In this document: positions 62,583 to 64,000 of the stretch, piece after piece | How the letters are laid out: every line of letters starts with the position of its first letter | Position numbering within the stretch: position 1 is the stretch's first letter | Origin: Pseudomonas batumici | GTDB lineage: Bacteria; Pseudomonadota; Gammaproteobacteria; Pseudomonadales; Pseudomonadaceae | DNA length: 64,000 nucleotides | Assembly (NCBI RefSeq): GCF_000820515.1 | Contig: NZ_JXDG01000033.1 | Span: 29,066 to 93,065 of the forward strand | Direction: 5' to 3' | The notes under the pieces: model-generated | Database searches by the model: none | Told to the model about the DNA's origin: nothing | Seen by the model: only the letters and a program-made list of their open reading frames with translations | Made by a program: the position numbers and the translations under genes

Positions 62583-64000
62583 ATGAATAAGTGGATTGGC
62601 AATATCAGCGTTAGTCTAAAACTGGCGCTGGGCTTCGCTCTGATCTTGCTGCTGACATTGATGATCACCTTTACCGGCTGGATGGGGCTGAACTCGCTGG
62701 CCCTGCGCGGAGAAAAACAGACGTCAATATCCGGCATTGAAAAAGCCAGTAAAGATCTGCGTATCGCGCGCCAGTCTTACACCGTCAACTATGATGCCGC
62801 CCACGCAACGGCCGTACTCAAGCTACTGGACGGCTTCGATCAAGAGCTGCTGCTCGCCCAACAGTTGCATCAAGCGCCTCACGATATTCAAGCGCTCCAT
62901 GAGATCGTCAAAATCGTCAACGCCTACCGCGAGACGTTTAACCAGTTCAGCCAAGCCATCGGGGCTCGTGAAGCCACCCGTGATCTATTTGGCCAGTATG
63001 CCGATGGCGCTGTCGACGAACTCGGCAAGGTCAATGAGGCGCTTCACAAACGAAAGATTCCTGACGAGGCTCACCCGCAACAAGAGCAGCTTCTGAATGC
63101 TATCGTCACCCAAAATATGCTCATTCAAAAGGCACGATTCGAAGTGCGCGGCTACACCTTCACCGGTAGAGTCGAACTGGTGCAACCTGCGCTTGACGCC
63201 ATCGATCAGGCCCAGGGCAATATCAAGCAGTTGACCGACGGCATGCCTCCCGAGCTGATGGAAAGCCTGCAAAGAATCAGTCGGGCATGGCTGGACTACC
63301 GCTCCGTAGTCGGCAAGTTTCAGGCTGCACAACAGGCTGCAGACCAGGCGCAGAAGACCCTGGAAGAGCGAGTCGCTCAGCTGTCTGAATTGTGCAAGCA
63401 GATGTCGGCCGAGCAAGTTGTGAAAAGCGACCAGGACGCCCAGCAAGCGAAGACCCTGCTCGGCGGTGCTGCGAGTGTAGCGTTGTTGCTGGGTATTTTG
63501 GCCGCCTTCATCATCAGTCGCCAGATCACCCGTCCGATCCGCGAAACCCTTGCCGTCGTCGAGCACATTGCCGCCGGCGATCTCACCCGCAATCTGCTGG
63601 TCACCCGCCGCGATGAACTGGGCGTGCTGCAGCAAGGCATCCAGAACATGGGTGAGACCCTGCGTCACCTCATCAGCGGCATCCGCGATGGCGTTACGCA
63701 AATCGCCAACGCCGGCGAAGGATTGTCGGCGGTCACCGAACAAACCAGCGTCGGGGTTAACAACCAGAAGACCGAGACCGATCAGGTCGCCACCGCGATG
63801 CATGAAATGACCGCTACCGTCCAGGAAGTCGCGCGTAACGCCGAGCAAGCCTCACAAGCTGCCGCCGAGGCGGACGGCGAGGCCCGAGAAGGTGACAAGG
63901 TGGTCGCCGAAGCCATTGCGCAGATCGAACGTCTGGCCACTGAAGTCGCTCGTTCGACCGAAGCGATGACGGTCTTGCAACAAGAGAGCGACAAGATCGG
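62583..64000 (+). CDS. Methyl-accepting chemotaxis protein, cut by right window edge
   Basis: The frame is open from an ATG at 62583 (AGGAG 7 nt upstream) to the window end, 472 codons. It has TM1 (LALGFALILLLTLMITFTGW, about 13-32), a long helical periplasmic domain of the HBM type (about 40-295), TM2 (about 300-320), a HAMP (SRQITRPIRETLAVVEHIAA) and the start of the signalling domain (TATVQEVARNAEQASQAAAE). HBM receptors bind organic acids or polyamines; the ligand here is unknown. The C-terminal tip is outside the window. Confidence 0.92.
   Translation, partial: MNKWIGNISVSLKLALGFALILLLTLMITFTGWMGLNSLALRGEKQTSISGIEKASKDLRIARQSYTVNYDAAHATAVLKLLDGFDQELLLAQQLHQAPHDIQALHEIVKIVNAYRETFNQFSQAIGAREATRDLFGQYADGAVDELGKVNEALHKRKIPDEAHPQQEQLLNAIVTQNMLIQKARFEVRGYTFTGRVELVQPALDAIDQAQGNIKQLTDGMPPELMESLQRISRAWLDYRSVVGKFQAAQQAADQAQKTLEERVAQLSELCKQMSAEQVVKSDQDAQQAKTLLGGAASVALLLGILAAFIISRQITRPIRETLAVVEHIAAGDLTRNLLVTRRDELGVLQQGIQNMGETLRHLISGIRDGVTQIANAGEGLSAVTEQTSVGVNNQKTETDQVATAMHEMTATVQEVARNAEQASQAAAEADGEAREGDKVVAEAIAQIERLATEVARSTEAMTVLQQESDKI

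Noticed and set aside
1..64000. tRNA, rRNA, CRISPR array or prophage structural genes
   Set aside because: Looked for as possible island anchors; none was recognised. The island has no visible integrase or tRNA attachment site.

Overview
The window looks like chromosomal DNA of a fluorescent Pseudomonas. The reasons are its GC-rich background, an inverted-REP element of the type common in the P. fluorescens group, DUF3077 and DUF2986 small-protein genes, several methyl-accepting chemotaxis proteins, and many LysR-regulated redox genes. No rRNA, tRNA or CRISPR array was seen.

Layout. (1) 1-11.9 kb: ordinary accessory metabolism. It holds a YfiH/laccase-domain gene cut by the left edge, an amidase preceded by the remnant of an F420-dependent-reductase-like gene, a LysR/azoreductase-like divergent pair, a secreted hydrolase next to tandemly duplicated small membrane proteins, an Aer-like chemoreceptor, VOC proteins, cytochrome b561, a uracil-DNA-glycosylase-family protein, and a DUF3077 gene behind a strongly structured leader. 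(2) About 11.9-31.6 kb: a mosaic, partly AT-rich genomic island that reads as a defence island. It carries an SF1 helicase with a long unrecognised N-terminus, two orphan proteins (one ADP-ribosyltransferase-like), a 686-aa protein with a degenerate PD-(D/E)XK motif, an IS1182-family element, a SEC-C/PD-(D/E)XK protein, an AlbA_2/Schlafen-type protein, several small unknowns, and a ~1350-aa NACHT-like NTPase ending in a PD-(D/E)XK nuclease-like domain. A family of hairpin-forming intergenic repeats sits between these genes. (3) 31.7-36 kb: a phosphatase-like gene pair and DUF2986 gene, an alginate-lyase-family gene flanked by a partial duplication, and a very GC-rich MerR/hydrolase pair that looks like a separate import. 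A terminator-like hairpin lies just before the hydrolase start. (4) 36-64 kb: ordinary Pseudomonas genes again. These include chemoreceptors, LysR-linked short-chain dehydrogenases, an aldo/keto reductase, a carboxymuconolactone-decarboxylase-like protein, an amino-acid-type ABC transporter lacking a local ATPase, LysE/Lrp, two isochorismatase-family hydrolases, MFS and bile-acid-type transporters, a large multi-PAS sensor kinase, and a chemoreceptor cut by the right edge.

How the parts work together. In the flanking regions most genes form small regulator/enzyme pairs: LysR with azoreductase, LysR with SDR, LysR with CMD and SDR, Lrp with LysE, ArsR with MFS, HxlR with isochorismatase. These suggest inducible detoxification or nutrient-use modules. 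The island genes share no obvious pathway. Their common theme is nucleic-acid cleavage or unwinding plus NTP sensing, as expected of stand-alone anti-phage genes. The most unusual candidate is the NACHT-like NTPase with its nuclease at the C-terminus.
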